Below the pieces are notes generated by a model. That model saw only the letters and a program-made list of their open reading frames with translations, was not told where the DNA came from and searched no databases. A DNA stretch of 64,000 bases, from assembly GCF_017315725.1 (NCBI RefSeq), contig NZ_JAFLRG010000002.1, forward strand, positions 1,426,001 to 1,490,000. The letters are read 5' to 3'. Positions 9,101-17,470 of this stretch are shown here, one piece after another. This DNA comes from Trinickia acidisoli. Its GTDB lineage: Bacteria; Pseudomonadota; Gammaproteobacteria; Burkholderiales; Burkholderiaceae. The first letter of the stretch is position 1. Every line of letters begins with the position of its first letter. Position numbers and translations under genes: made by a program.

Positions 9101-10572
9101 ACGAAGCGTGGAAGGACGAAGCAGCGCTCGTCGACGTACTGCGTGCGCGACTGTCCGGCCTCGGCCCCGAGCCCGTGCCCACGATCGCGCGCGCGCTCGC
9201 GCTGCCGGCGTCGAGCGTCGCCGCCGCGCTCGTGACGCTCGAAAGCGAAGGCTATGCGATGCGCGGCCGCTTCAGTCCCGGCGCCACGCAGGACGAGTGG
9301 TGCGAACGCCATTTGCTCGCGCGCATTCATCGCTACACGATCAAGCGGCTGCGCCGCGAAATCGAACCCGTGGAACGGGCCGAGTTCGTGCGCTATCTGA
9401 TCGAATGGCAGCGCCTTGCACCCGGTGCGCGCGGAATGGGTCGCGACGCGCTCGCAGCCACGCTCGAACAACTCGAAGGCTTCGAAGCAGCGGCGGCCGC
9501 TTGGGAAGAGGAGATCTTGCCGGCGCGCCTGCGCGATTACGCCGGCAGCACGCTCGACGAGCTGTGCCGATCGGGCCAGTTCGTCTGGGCCCGCCTCGCC
9601 GCAGACGGGCGCAGCGCCGCGGCGCCGGTGCGAACGACGCCGATCGTCCTGCTGCCGCGGCGCGCTTTGCCCACATGGCACGCGCTCGCCGATTGCCGCG
9701 CGGCTCAAGCGCCCGCATCGGATGCGCTATCGCCTCGCGCTCAAGCGCTCTTCGATGCGCTGACGCGGCATGGCGCCATGTTCTTCGATGAATTGGCGGC
9801 TGAAGTGCGCGCGCTACCGCTCGAGATCGAAGCCGCGCTCGGCGAACTCGTCGCGGCCGGACTCGTCAACGCCGACGGCTTTGCCGGACTGCGCGCCCTC
9901 ATCGCGCCTGCCGTCGCGCGCCAGCGCAGTGGACGCGTCATGACTCGGCGAGCGATGCATCGCGGCGCGTTCATCGGCGGGATGCAGGACGCGGGGCGTT
10001 GGGCATTGCTGCGACGGCCCACCGTCTCGGATCGATCGCCGTCATCGGACCCGCAAACGACGCAGGCCTCCGACAGGCCATCGCCGGCATCGCGCGCAAG
10101 CACGCAGACGCTGTCGCCGGACACGATCGAGCACGTCGCGATGGCCCTGTTGCGCCGCTACGGCGTCGTGTTTTGGCAATTGCTCGAGCGCGAGGCGGCA
10201 TGGCTGCCGCGTTGGCGCGATCTGCTGCACGTGTTTCATCGAATGGAAGCGCGAGGCCAAATACGCGGCGGACGGTTCGTGAACGCGCTATCGGGCGATC
10301 AGTTCGCGCTGCCCGAGGCGCTCGCTTTGCTGCGCGAGGTGCGCAAGCGCGAACCGGATGGACAGTTCGTCTGCGTATGCGCGGCCGATCCGCTCAACAT
10401 CGTCGGCACGATCCTGCCCGGCGAGAAGGTCCCCGCATGGGTCGGCAATCGCATTGCGTTTCGCAACGGCGCATGCGCGGCCACGTTGATTGCAAGCAAG
10501 TTCGAATTCGCGGCCGATTTGACCGCCGCGGAAAGGGAGGCTGCACGGCTTTGCCTCGCGCATCGAGCATGA
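6124..10572 (+). CDS. lhr: Large ATP-dependent helicase Lhr
   Basis: This is a full-length (1482 aa) bacterial superfamily 2 helicase of the Lhr type, which translocates 3' to 5' and unwinds RNA:DNA hybrids. Walker A APTGSGKT lies at 49-56 and the Walker B DEIH box at 176-179. The second RecA domain shows ATASLELGIDIGDVEL and QRVGRSGHQ. It continues into the Lhr winged-helix and core domain and then the long Lhr C-terminal domain of enteric and actinobacterial orthologues. It is not the short (about 800 aa) form that pairs with DNA ligase and exonuclease. A role in DNA repair or replication-transcription conflict is known for the family. Confidence 0.95.
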   Translation: MNAPSSARPLTTFHPAVAAWFESAFAAPTDAQIRAWPSIRRGKSTLVAAPTGSGKTLTAFLWALDELVREGLAHGGALPDETLVVYVSPLKALSNDIHANLERPLAGIGEALARLGSPRIDIRTAVRTGDTTQQERNALKRRPSHILVTTPESLYVLLSSDSGRRMLATTRTVIVDEIHAMAGSKRGAHLALSLERLDALCKRQLPRIGLSATQKPIEAVARFLVGTSEAARCAIVDVGHHRERDLALELPPVPLEAVMANEVWERVYDRLAELASAHATTLVFVNTRRMAERAARHLTDRLGKDAVAAHHGSMAKEHRLDAEQRLKRGALRVLIATASLELGIDIGDVELVCQLGSPRAIAPFLQRVGRSGHQVGGMPKGRLFPTSRDDLVECAALIDCVRRGELDALTIPQAPLDVLAQQIVAEVACAEWSEDALFACVKRAAPYADLTRAQYDAVLRMLAEGYTSRHGPRGAYIHRDVVNGTLRGRRGGKMTAVTSGGTIPDNADYAVLLEPQGLNIGTVNEDFAVESLAGDVFQLGNTSYKIVRVEPGRVRVVDAQGQAPNIPFWLGEAPGRSDELSAAVSRLRARVDELLGSPKRLPASRDEDPMHASPPMHAHVVRVLMDDLAIDESAARQIVDYLARAKAALSVLPTQRALVMERFFDESGGTQLVVHSLFGSRINRAWGLALRKRFCRTFNFELQAAATEDAIVLSLTGSHSFALDEVWRFLHSNSAEHVLIQALLDAPLFNVRWRWNAVTSLALPRFTGGRKTPPQLQRMKSEDLLAAVFPDQVACLENIVGERELPHHPLVDQTVDDCLHEAMDCEGWLALLRRIERGDVALVTRELSAPSPLAAEILNARPYAFLDDAPLEERRTQAVLSRRWSNPEAASDLGALDADAIEAVRNEAWPQARNADEMHEALMGLACIDETEARVQEGWLGWLDALARSGRATRMQIAEDEALWLPVERLACLRAVYPDAAFAPRLVAPKGFDEAWKDEAALVDVLRARLSGLGPEPVPTIARALALPASSVAAALVTLESEGYAMRGRFSPGATQDEWCERHLLARIHRYTIKRLRREIEPVERAEFVRYLIEWQRLAPGARGMGRDALAATLEQLEGFEAAAAAWEEEILPARLRDYAGSTLDELCRSGQFVWARLAADGRSAAAPVRTTPIVLLPRRALPTWHALADCRAAQAPASDALSPRAQALFDALTRHGAMFFDELAAEVRALPLEIEAALGELVAAGLVNADGFAGLRALIAPAVARQRSGRVMTRRAMHRGAFIGGMQDAGRWALLRRPTVSDRSPSSDPQTTQASDRPSPASRASTQTLSPDTIEHVAMALLRRYGVVFWQLLEREAAWLPRWRDLLHVFHRMEARGQIRGGRFVNALSGDQFALPEALALLREVRKREPDGQFVCVCAADPLNIVGTILPGEKVPAWVGNRIAFRNGACAATLIASKFEFAADLTAAEREAARLCLAHRA

Positions 10573-10628
10573 CGCATCAACGTGCTAACCGGCGCGGGCG
10601 AGCGGACAACGCGCAACCCGCTATGCCG

Positions 10629-11840
10629 TCAGGCAAGCGTATGGCACAAGCCTTCGAACAATAGGTCCGCGCCAAGGACGAAGCCGCGCCCCGCCACGTT
10701 GACATGCGCCGACAACGTCACGCAAAGATTCTTGGAGCTCGACGACATATACGGTTCACTGACGATCGTCTCGCCCGGGCGGACGAGCGCATCGCGGAAG
10801 TAGGCCCGTTTGGACCAGTTCGCCCCCGTGCTGCGCGCCAATAGCGGGAAGGTGGCACGCCGCCGGTCGTCGTGCCGGCTCGCCTCGATGTTCTCGCCGA
10901 CCTGCTTGCCCGTATCGTCGAGCACGAACACGCGCAGCGCCCATTCGCATGCCAGAAAATGCCGCGCGGCCTCGTTCACCGGAACGCCGGCGCACCAGGC
11001 GTCGCGGAACATGCCGAACGCGCGCCGGTACGGCGCCAACTCGTCCAGATCGCCGACGCGGCGCAGCTTGCGCGCATCCATGAGTTGGGCGTCGAGCCCG
11101 GCCGTCGGGATGCCGGTAAGCGCCGCTGCCGCCTCGACTTCAATCGTCGGCCGCCCGAAATAATAGCCCTGGACGAAGTCGGCATCGCAATCGACGCTCA
11201 GCCTCGCTTGGTCCTCCGTCTCGATCCCTTCCACGACGATGAACGTGCCGATGTCGTGCAACAGATCGACGAGGCGCAGCAGGCTTCGCGCATTCCGATA
11301 GCTGGAAACTGCCTTACAAATCAATTCGCGGTCGAGCTTGACGACGTCGGGCCGCAAATCCCAGACGCGGCCCAGATTGGTCAGGCCCGCGCCGAAATCG
11401 TCGAGCGCGATCAAAAAGCCGTGGCTCCGGAGCCGTTCGACGGCGCCGATCAGCGCCGATGGCGTTTCCTGCCTCGCCTCGAGGATCTCGATGACGACAC
11501 GCCCGGGCATGACCCCGCTCGCCAGCAGGTCGTCGACGAGCGCCGGCCCATGGACCGGATCGACGAGCACGTCCGGATGCAGATTGACGAACAAGACGCT
11601 TTCATCCCCGGCGAAGCGGACGAAGCGCCGCACGTGGTGCCGCGTGCAGGCACGCTCGTATTCGCCGTAGCGCCCGGAGCGTCGCGCCACGGCGAACGCT
11701 TGCTCGGGCGAGCAAGACGCCTCGTCGTGGGTCGCGCGAAGCAGCGCCTCATATCCGACGGCCGCGCCGTGAGCCAGCGACAGCACGGGCTGGAAGGCGC
11801 TTTCTATTCGCGGCAGTCCGGACGCTTGAGCATCGATCAT
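10629..11840 (-). CDS. EAL-domain cyclic-di-GMP phosphodiesterase with C-terminal sensor-like domain
   Basis: The N-terminal 245 residues form an EAL domain predicted to hydrolyse c-di-GMP. The signature EALLR (31-35), the NLHPD asparagine, EILE, the DDFGAG loop, KLD, EGIE and the VQGYYF glutamine are all kept, so it is likely active. Residues about 260-400 look like a PDC/Cache-like sensory fold without any transmembrane helix, which is unusual because such domains are normally periplasmic. It diverges from cheV and shares a 256-base promoter region with it. A link between c-di-GMP and chemotaxis control is plausible from position. Confidence 0.88.
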   Translation of the reverse strand: MIDAQASGLPRIESAFQPVLSLAHGAAVGYEALLRATHDEASCSPEQAFAVARRSGRYGEYERACTRHHVRRFVRFAGDESVLFVNLHPDVLVDPVHGPALVDDLLASGVMPGRVVIEILEARQETPSALIGAVERLRSHGFLIALDDFGAGLTNLGRVWDLRPDVVKLDRELICKAVSSYRNARSLLRLVDLLHDIGTFIVVEGIETEDQARLSVDCDADFVQGYYFGRPTIEVEAAAALTGIPTAGLDAQLMDARKLRRVGDLDELAPYRRAFGMFRDAWCAGVPVNEAARHFLACEWALRVFVLDDTGKQVGENIEASRHDDRRRATFPLLARSTGANWSKRAYFRDALVRPGETIVSEPYMSSSSKNLCVTLSAHVNVAGRGFVLGADLLFEGLCHTLA

Positions 11841-12096
11841 GGAAAAAAATCGCGTCGTGGGGTCGAAAGCTGACGTGGCGATTGTAGTCGGACGGGTCCA
11901 TCGCGTGACAGCCCATCCGCTATATAACGTCAGATGTTTCGGAGAACTTAATAGTTTTCTCGGGGGAAACGCGAACCTCGTATTAATTTTCCTGTTGGCG
12001 CGCCGTTATCAGCGGTACAGCCCGAGCATCGACGGCCGCGCCCCGCGCCCAGGGTGCAACCGCCACACACGGGCGCAACCCGAAGAGGAAATTTCG

Positions 12097-13056
12097 ATGG
12101 CCGCTGATCATCACTCGATCGACGAACGCACCAACCTGACGAGCACCAACAAGTTCGAGCTCCTGCTGTTCCGGCTCGGTGCCGCGCCCGGGAACGACGA
12201 CTCGCACGAGTTGTACGGCATCAACGTCTTCAAGGTTCGCGAAATCATGACGATGCCGACGATCACCCCGATCGCGGGCGCCTCGGAGCACATGATCGGC
12301 GCCGTCGACATTCGCGGCCAAATCATCCCCGTCATCGACTTGCCGAAGCTGATGGGTTGCAACCCGACACGCGGCCTGAACATCTTGCTCGTCACCGAGT
12401 TCGCCCGCTCGACGCAAGCGTTTGCGGTCGAGGAAGTGGACGACATCGTGCGTCTCGAGTGGAATCAAGTGCTGTCGGCCGAAGGATCGGCCGGCGGCAA
12501 CTCGGTCACGAGCATCGCCCGCATCGACGGTAATACCGGCGATTCGCGCCTCGCGCAGGTGGTCGATGTCGAACAGGTGCTGCGCGACGTCTTCCCGGCT
12601 CAGCACAAGAGCGTCGAAGCGGCCGACGTGGGCACGTCGGTCAGGATGAGCGGCGGCGCCAAGATCCTGGCCGCCGACGATTCGGGCTTCGCCCGCAAGC
12701 TCATCGAACAAAGCCTCGCCGCCCTCGGCGCCGAGTACATCATCACGAAGACGGGCCAAGAAGCCTGGGATACGCTGACGAAAATCGCCGCCGAAGCGCA
12801 GAAGGAAGGCGTTCGGGCGCGCGACAAGGTCGCACTCGTGCTGACCGACCTCGAAATGCCCGAGATGGACGGCTTCATGCTGACGCGCCAGATCAAAGCC
12901 GACGAGCGCCTGCGCGACATCCCCGTCATCATCCACTCGTCGCTGACCGGCACGGCCAACGAAGCGCACGTCAAAAACGCCGGCGCCACGGGCTACGTCG
13001 CAAAGTTTGCGGCCGGAGATTTGGCCGAGGCCATTCGCCAAGCGCTCGCCGCTTAA
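12097..13056 (+). CDS. cheV: Chemotaxis coupling protein CheV
   Basis: CheV joins a CheW-like scaffold domain (about 18-165) to a response-regulator receiver (about 188-318). It couples chemoreceptors to CheA and is thought to tune adaptation or act as a phosphate sink. The receiver has the acidic pair AADD (192-195), phospho-acceptor Asp251 in LTDLEMPEMDG, and the conserved Thr/Ser and Lys further on. The start at 12097 (MAADHHS) follows GAAGAGGA; the open frame extends upstream without homology. It is an orphan here, with no other che genes in view. Confidence 0.95.
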   Translation: MAADHHSIDERTNLTSTNKFELLLFRLGAAPGNDDSHELYGINVFKVREIMTMPTITPIAGASEHMIGAVDIRGQIIPVIDLPKLMGCNPTRGLNILLVTEFARSTQAFAVEEVDDIVRLEWNQVLSAEGSAGGNSVTSIARIDGNTGDSRLAQVVDVEQVLRDVFPAQHKSVEAADVGTSVRMSGGAKILAADDSGFARKLIEQSLAALGAEYIITKTGQEAWDTLTKIAAEAQKEGVRARDKVALVLTDLEMPEMDGFMLTRQIKADERLRDIPVIIHSSLTGTANEAHVKNAGATGYVAKFAAGDLAEAIRQALAA

Positions 13057-13086
13057 AGCCGAGTTCGACCTCCAGGCCGTCCTATC

Positions 13087-13126
13087 GACGCGGGCTTGTC
13101 GCTCAAAGCAGCGGCAGGCCCGCGTC
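13087..13126. terminator. Possible bidirectional hairpin at the cheV/AsnC convergence
   Basis: GACGCGGGC (13087-13095) pairs with GCCCGCGTC (13118-13126). The downstream arm lies inside the last codons of the convergent Lrp/AsnC gene. It is a reasonable shared terminator but has no U-run. Confidence 0.4.
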
Positions 13127-13564
13127 GCGTTTGACCTCGCGCAGCGATAGAACGGATTCCACCGACGTCACGCCCGGCAAGGCGCGCAGCACGTCGCGCA
13201 CGAACGCGCCGTAGTCTTCGAGATCGCGCGCGACGACGTGCAGCAGATAGTCGGCGCTGCCCGAGACGTTATGACAGGCGACGATGCGAGGCAAAGCCTG
13301 GACTTCGCGCTCGAACTCGTCCGCCAGGCGCCGGTCGTGCACGCCGAACCGCATGAGGACGAAGGCCGTCACGCCCACCTGCAGGGCCGGCTTCGACAGC
13401 AGGGCGCGATAACCCTCGATATACCCGTCGGACTCGAGCCGCTTCAAGCGCCGCGCGCAAGGCGTCTCCGTCAAGCCCACCGCGTCGGCCAGGCTCGCGT
13501 TGGTAATACGGCCATCCGCTTGGATCGCCATCAGAATTGCTCGATCGGTCTTGTCCAGAGTCAT
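13103..13564 (-). CDS. Lrp/AsnC family transcriptional regulator
   Basis: A 153-residue protein with the standard layout: N-terminal winged helix (LDKTDRAILMAIQADGRITNA, then the recognition helix near residue 35) and a C-terminal RAM ligand-binding domain (about 65-145) with the HNVSGSADYLL segment. The start at 13564 (MTLDKTD) matches the family; an ORF extends to 13672 but adds unrelated residues. Regulators of this type bind amino acids and often control a neighbouring gene, but the two neighbours here (cheV and tkt) give no clear target. Confidence 0.92.
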   Translation of the reverse strand: MTLDKTDRAILMAIQADGRITNASLADAVGLTETPCARRLKRLESDGYIEGYRALLSKPALQVGVTAFVLMRFGVHDRRLADEFEREVQALPRIVACHNVSGSADYLLHVVARDLEDYGAFVRDVLRALPGVTSVESVLSLREVKRDAGLPLL

Positions 13565-13684
13565 GCGTCGCTGCCCCTCGTTGCCTCTCGTTGCCGGAGT
13601 TGCGATGGTAGCGCATGCGCGTTCCCGTCCGATCGAGGGGCAAATGCGGCATTCGCGGCATGTCCCTTGCATTGATTAGTATTC

Positions 13685-15760
13685 CTAACGAGCCTGCACG
13701 ATGCGCGCGATTTGTCGCTTCGCCGCTTCATAGACATGATCGGCCGTGAATCCGAATTTTCCTTGCAGGTCGCGTATCGGCGCGGATGCACCGAACGTAT
13801 GCATGACGATCTTTTCGCCGGTCCGCCCGACATAGCGATCCCATCCGAGCGTGGCGGCTTGTTCCACCGCGACGCGCGCGTCGATCTCGGGCGGGAGCAC
13901 AGCATCTCGATAGGCATCGTCTTGCAACTCGAAGATGTCCCACGACGGCATCGACACGACGCGCGCCGCGATCCCTTCCTGCGCTAGCCGTTCATAGGCT
14001 TGCAAGCACAGGTTCACCTCGCTGCCGGTTGCAAGCAACAGCACGTTGGGCGTCGCGCCGCCGGGCGCGTCGGCCAGCACATAGGCGCCGCGCAACAAAC
14101 CCTGCGCGCCCGCGTATCGCGTGCGGTCCAGCGTCGGCAACGGCTGTCGCGAAAGCACGAGCGCGGACGGACGACGCGCGGCTGTCAACGCGACGCGCCA
14201 CGCCTCTCGCACTTCGTTCGCGTCGGCGGGGCGCAACACCGTCAGCCCGGGCACGGCCCGCAACGAGGCGAGTTGCTCCACGGGTTGATGCGTTGGCCCG
14301 TCCTCGCCGAGACCGATCGAGTCGTGCGTAAACACGAAGACGACGGGAATCTCCATCAACGCCGCCAGCCGAATCGGCGGCTTCATATAGTCGCTGAAGA
14401 TCAGAAACGTGCCGGTATACGGCCGCAAATTCGACAACGCCAGGCCATTGGCGACAGCGCCCATCGCATGTTCGCGCACGCCGAAATGCAGATTGCGCCC
14501 TTGCGGATCGTCGCGCGAAAAGCTGCCGGCGTCTTCGAATTTGAGCAGTGTCTTCGTCGAAGGTGCGAGATCGGCCGCACCGCCGAGCATCCACGGAATA
14601 CGCGCCGCTATCGCGTTGAGGACTTCGCCCGATGATGCGCGCGTGGCCTCGCCTTTCGGATCGGGATCGAACGTGGGCAGATCCGCATCCCAGCCGTCGG
14701 GCAGGCGATGCTGATCGATCAGCGCCAGCTCGCGCGCGAGTTCGGGGTAGCGCTGCGCGTAGGCACCGAGGCGCGATTGCCACGCCGCGCGCGCTGTCGA
14801 GCCGCGAGCGCCAACGCCTTCCGCGAACCGTTCGTGCACATGCGGCGGCACATAGAATTGCTTTTCTTCGGGCCATCCGTAAGCACGCTTTGCAAGCGCG
14901 ACTTCCTCTTCACCGAGCGCATCGCTGTGTGCCGCCGACGTGCCCTGTTTGTGCGGCGCACCCCAGCCGATCACGCTCCTGACGACGATCAGCGTGGGCG
15001 CATCGGCCATGCGCTCGGCATCGCGCAGCGCCGCATCGAGTGCGGCCGTATCGTTGGCATCGTCCACCCTCAACGTGTGCCAACCGTAACCGCGGAAGCG
15101 CGATTCGACATCGTCGCTATAGGTCAAATCGGTGTGACCTTCGATCGTCACGCGATTGCTGTCGTAGATCCACGTGAGATTCGACAAGCGCAGATGCCCC
15201 GCCAGCGACGCCGCCTCATGCGAGACGCCTTCCATCAAATCGCCGTCGCCGGCGAGCGCGTAGACGCGATAGTCGAACAGATCGAAGCCCTCGCGGTTGT
15301 ACCGCGCCGCATACCAGCGCGAGGCGATCGCCATGCCCACGCTGTTACCGAGGCCTTGACCGAGCGGGCCTGTGGTGGTTTCCACGCCCGTCGTCATGCG
15401 GTACTCGGGATGGCCCGGCGTTTTGCTGTCGAGTTGACGAAAGCGGCGGATATCGTCGAGCGACACGGCGAGGGTTTGCGTCGGACGGCCTTCATCGTCG
15501 ACCGCTTTCACGCCGGCCAGATGGAGCACCGAGTAGAGCAGCATCGAAGCATGGCCGACCGAAAGCACGAAGCGGTCGCGATTCGGCCACAGCGGCTCGT
15601 TGGGGTCATAGCGCAAATGATGCTGCCATAGCTGATAGGCGACCGGGGCGAGCGCCATCGGCGCGCCCGCGTGGCCCGAGTTGGCCTTCTGCACGGCGTC
15701 CATCGCCAACGTGCGAATCGTATCGATGCAAAGCTTGTCGAGAGCTGGGTTCGAGCGCAT
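13685..15760 (-). CDS. tkt: Transketolase
   Basis: A 691-residue ThDP-dependent transketolase of the pentose phosphate / Calvin cycle. It begins MRSNPALDKLCIDTIR and shows the N-terminal NSGHAGAPM block, the GDGDLMEG ThDP-binding motif, and the FTHDSIGLGEDGPTHQPVEQLASLR pyrimidine-domain signature. The ATG at 15760 is preceded by AAGGAC. The longer reading frame to 16081 is spurious because it runs through a hairpin and the upstream promoter region. It is probably monocistronic here; no other pentose-pathway gene is adjacent. Confidence 0.96.
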   Translation of the reverse strand: MRSNPALDKLCIDTIRTLAMDAVQKANSGHAGAPMALAPVAYQLWQHHLRYDPNEPLWPNRDRFVLSVGHASMLLYSVLHLAGVKAVDDEGRPTQTLAVSLDDIRRFRQLDSKTPGHPEYRMTTGVETTTGPLGQGLGNSVGMAIASRWYAARYNREGFDLFDYRVYALAGDGDLMEGVSHEAASLAGHLRLSNLTWIYDSNRVTIEGHTDLTYSDDVESRFRGYGWHTLRVDDANDTAALDAALRDAERMADAPTLIVVRSVIGWGAPHKQGTSAAHSDALGEEEVALAKRAYGWPEEKQFYVPPHVHERFAEGVGARGSTARAAWQSRLGAYAQRYPELARELALIDQHRLPDGWDADLPTFDPDPKGEATRASSGEVLNAIAARIPWMLGGAADLAPSTKTLLKFEDAGSFSRDDPQGRNLHFGVREHAMGAVANGLALSNLRPYTGTFLIFSDYMKPPIRLAALMEIPVVFVFTHDSIGLGEDGPTHQPVEQLASLRAVPGLTVLRPADANEVREAWRVALTAARRPSALVLSRQPLPTLDRTRYAGAQGLLRGAYVLADAPGGATPNVLLLATGSEVNLCLQAYERLAQEGIAARVVSMPSWDIFELQDDAYRDAVLPPEIDARVAVEQAATLGWDRYVGRTGEKIVMHTFGASAPIRDLQGKFGFTADHVYEAAKRQIARIVQAR

Positions 15761-15965
15761 GGCAAAGCGTCCTTTTCGAGGGTTGCAGCCGATGCCGCTG
15801 ATCGAGCAACGGCCATACCTATTGCGGCGAGCGGCAAAGACTGCAGCGCCGCCGCACGTTTTACGACAGGCGCGGCGACGCTCGTCCCGCCATATCCCGC
15901 TATCCCGCGCGTACGGGCGAAGCACCCAACGCCGCCGGTGGAACGCTCGTTGCTGACCGACGAGG

Positions 15966-16002
15966 GTGGGTTCGGCGTCGTGCTTCACGACGCCGAACCC
16001 AC
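15966..16002. other. Perfect 17-bp inverted repeat in the leader of the first PRC-barrel gene
   Basis: GTGGGTTCGGCGTCGTG (15966-15982) and its exact complement (15986-16002) are separated by only CTT. The stem would be very stable in RNA. It ends ten bases before the Shine-Dalgarno GAAGGAG of the gene starting at 16026. It could be a terminator for transcripts from the left, a leader stem that protects or controls the mRNA, or a protein site. No U-run follows. Confidence 0.7.
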
Positions 16003-16025
16003 GAACCTCTACGAAGGAGCACGTC

Positions 16026-16523
16026 ATGACCATTTCACCCGACCCCATCGGCAGCCGCGGCGAGACTCGCATCGTCGGCACAGGCGATGCGAGCGCGGAA
16101 GGACCCGGCCCCTACGTAATGGCCGCGAGCACGCTCGATGGCGACAAGGTCTTGAGCGCCGACGGTCAGGACGTCGGCAAGATCAAGGAAATCATGCTCG
16201 ACGTCTACACCGGACGCGTCGCCTACGCGGTCATGTCGAGCGGCGGCTTTCTCGGCATCGGCGATAAGCTGCTCGCCATTCCGTGGAGCGCGCTCACGCT
16301 CGACACCGACCGCAAGTGCTTCTTGCTGTCCGTCGCCGCCGATACCGTCAAGCGCGCCCCCGGTTTCGAGAAGGATCATTGGCCCGCCATGGCCGACATG
16401 GCCTGGGCAAGCGAGCTGCACGACTATTACGGCAGTGCGCCCTACTGGGGCTCGAGCATGGAGCGCGTCGAGACGAGAGGTGCCGCCTCCGGCACGATGC
16501 CGCCTCGGGACGAACACCACTGA
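16026..16523 (+). CDS. PRC-barrel domain protein (copy 1)
   Basis: A 165-residue protein with a PRC-barrel (about residues 33-105, from MAASTLDGDKVLSADGQDVG to LAIPWSALTLD), the small beta-barrel also found in photosynthetic reaction centre H subunit and RimM. No catalytic role is known; such proteins in proteobacteria are often stress-induced. No signal peptide is present. The C-terminal tail holds an aromatic stretch (HDYYGSAPYW). The ATG at 16026 has a strong GAAGGAG site. It is clearly paralogous to the gene at 18651 over almost its whole length. Confidence 0.88.
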   Translation: MTISPDPIGSRGETRIVGTGDASAEGPGPYVMAASTLDGDKVLSADGQDVGKIKEIMLDVYTGRVAYAVMSSGGFLGIGDKLLAIPWSALTLDTDRKCFLLSVAADTVKRAPGFEKDHWPAMADMAWASELHDYYGSAPYWGSSMERVETRGAASGTMPPRDEHH

Positions 16524-16536
16524 TCAATAGGGCGTT

Positions 16537-16562
16537 GCGGGCGGGCTATTGCGAGCGCCCGC
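16537..16562. terminator. Weak hairpin between convergent genes
   Basis: GCGGGCG (16537-16543) can pair with CGCCCGC (16556-16562). It sits between the ends of the PRC-barrel gene and the convergent zinc-finger gene, a natural place for a shared terminator. The stem is only seven base pairs and there is no U-run. Confidence 0.35.
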
Positions 16563-16599
16563 GCGCTTCGACGCCGGGCCAAGCTGGGTTAAGCGAGGA

Positions 16600-16770
16600 T
16601 TACCCTGCGCCGATGCCCTGCAGCACGCGTCCCGTCCCGCCGCAGATCGTGCAAGCCTGCCCTTCCACCAAGCCGGTGCCGCGGCATACGCGGCAAGTGC
16701 TTTCGCCGACGCCGGGCGCATCCGGCGACGCTTCGTCTCCGGGGTTCTTCGGTTCCTGGGTTTCTTGCAT
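16600..16770 (-). CDS. Small DnaJ-type zinc-finger protein, 56 aa
   Basis: A very small protein with two CxxCxGTG-like knuckles: Cys26/Cys29 (CRVCRGTG) and Cys40/Cys43 (CTICGGTG). This is the zinc-binding pattern of the cysteine-rich region of DnaJ, here as one isolated pair with an acidic N-terminal tail. It may bind zinc and act in protein folding or as a small adaptor. The start at 16770 is chosen because GGAGG lies seven to eleven bases upstream. It faces the PRC-barrel gene. Confidence 0.82.
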   Translation of the reverse strand: MQETQEPKNPGDEASPDAPGVGESTCRVCRGTGLVEGQACTICGGTGRVLQGIGAG

Positions 16771-17470
16771 GTGCAGTGTCCTCCGGTAAACGGCCGCGGC
16801 TCGCGCTGCCGACACGGATGGCCGCAGCAATAACCGGGCCTCGCTGCGATACGGCAAACATCGCGGCAAACATCGGCTCCGCGGTGTGGCAACCCTCATC
16901 GAAACCCTACGCGAGCGCTTTTGGCATCGAAACCGCCGGCTTCATCCGTCCGGAAATACTACTTTTAGCACTGGAGTATCGCCTGATTGTGACGAACGGA
17001 TTAAACCTTTCAAATTTACCGTAACCGAACATTTCTGAAAGTTAATGTTCGACCAGCCATACTAGCGTACCCATCAAAACAAATGGGGCAGTAGGCGAAG
17101 GCCGTCCTTCCATATTGCGAACTCTCGAAGACGGGATTAGTATTGCGCCAACCACGAATCGCGCCTGGTCCCACCCAAACAGCCAGGCATTCGAAACAAT
17201 TACCGTATCACCGCGGGAAGCGTGCCAGCGGTGGGTAATTAGTACCTTCTCGCTTTGCACAAATAATTATTTGAAAACGTTTTATAGCGTCATATGAATA
17301 GTCATTCCGAAAGCCCGATGTTTTCACGCAATCGCCCGGAATTCTTTCCGGTTTCGCTCAGCGCGTTTCGTCAACGAAGTAATTGATGCATGGCAGCCGG
17401 TGCAACCGGTACCAGTCCCGACGTTAATCGATGCGATCAATCGACAGTCTGTGTTCTATTGGAGAGAAAC
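16771..17470. other. 700-bp AT-richer intergenic region without a convincing gene
   Basis: No supported coding sequence was found between the zinc-finger gene and the 66-residue gene. The base composition is clearly more AT-rich than its surroundings from about 16920 to 17360. It contains an inverted repeat CGAACATT (17026-17033) / AATGTTCG (17044-17051) with a ten-base loop, and a sigma-70-like pair TTGAAA (17271-17276) and TATGAA (17293-17298) pointing right. It probably holds divergent promoters, but an unseen small RNA is possible. Confidence 0.5.

Noticed and set aside
7864..9708. 614-codon antisense frame inside lhr
   Set aside because: Shadow of GC-rich codon use; the sense frame has all helicase motifs.
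17042..17260. 72-codon leftward frame in the 700-bp gap
   Set aside because: No start signal and composition like non-coding DNA.
17380..17470. Possible FNR box before the 66-residue gene (GATGCGATCAAT region)
   Set aside because: The half sites do not have the right spacing for TTGAT-N4-ATCAA.
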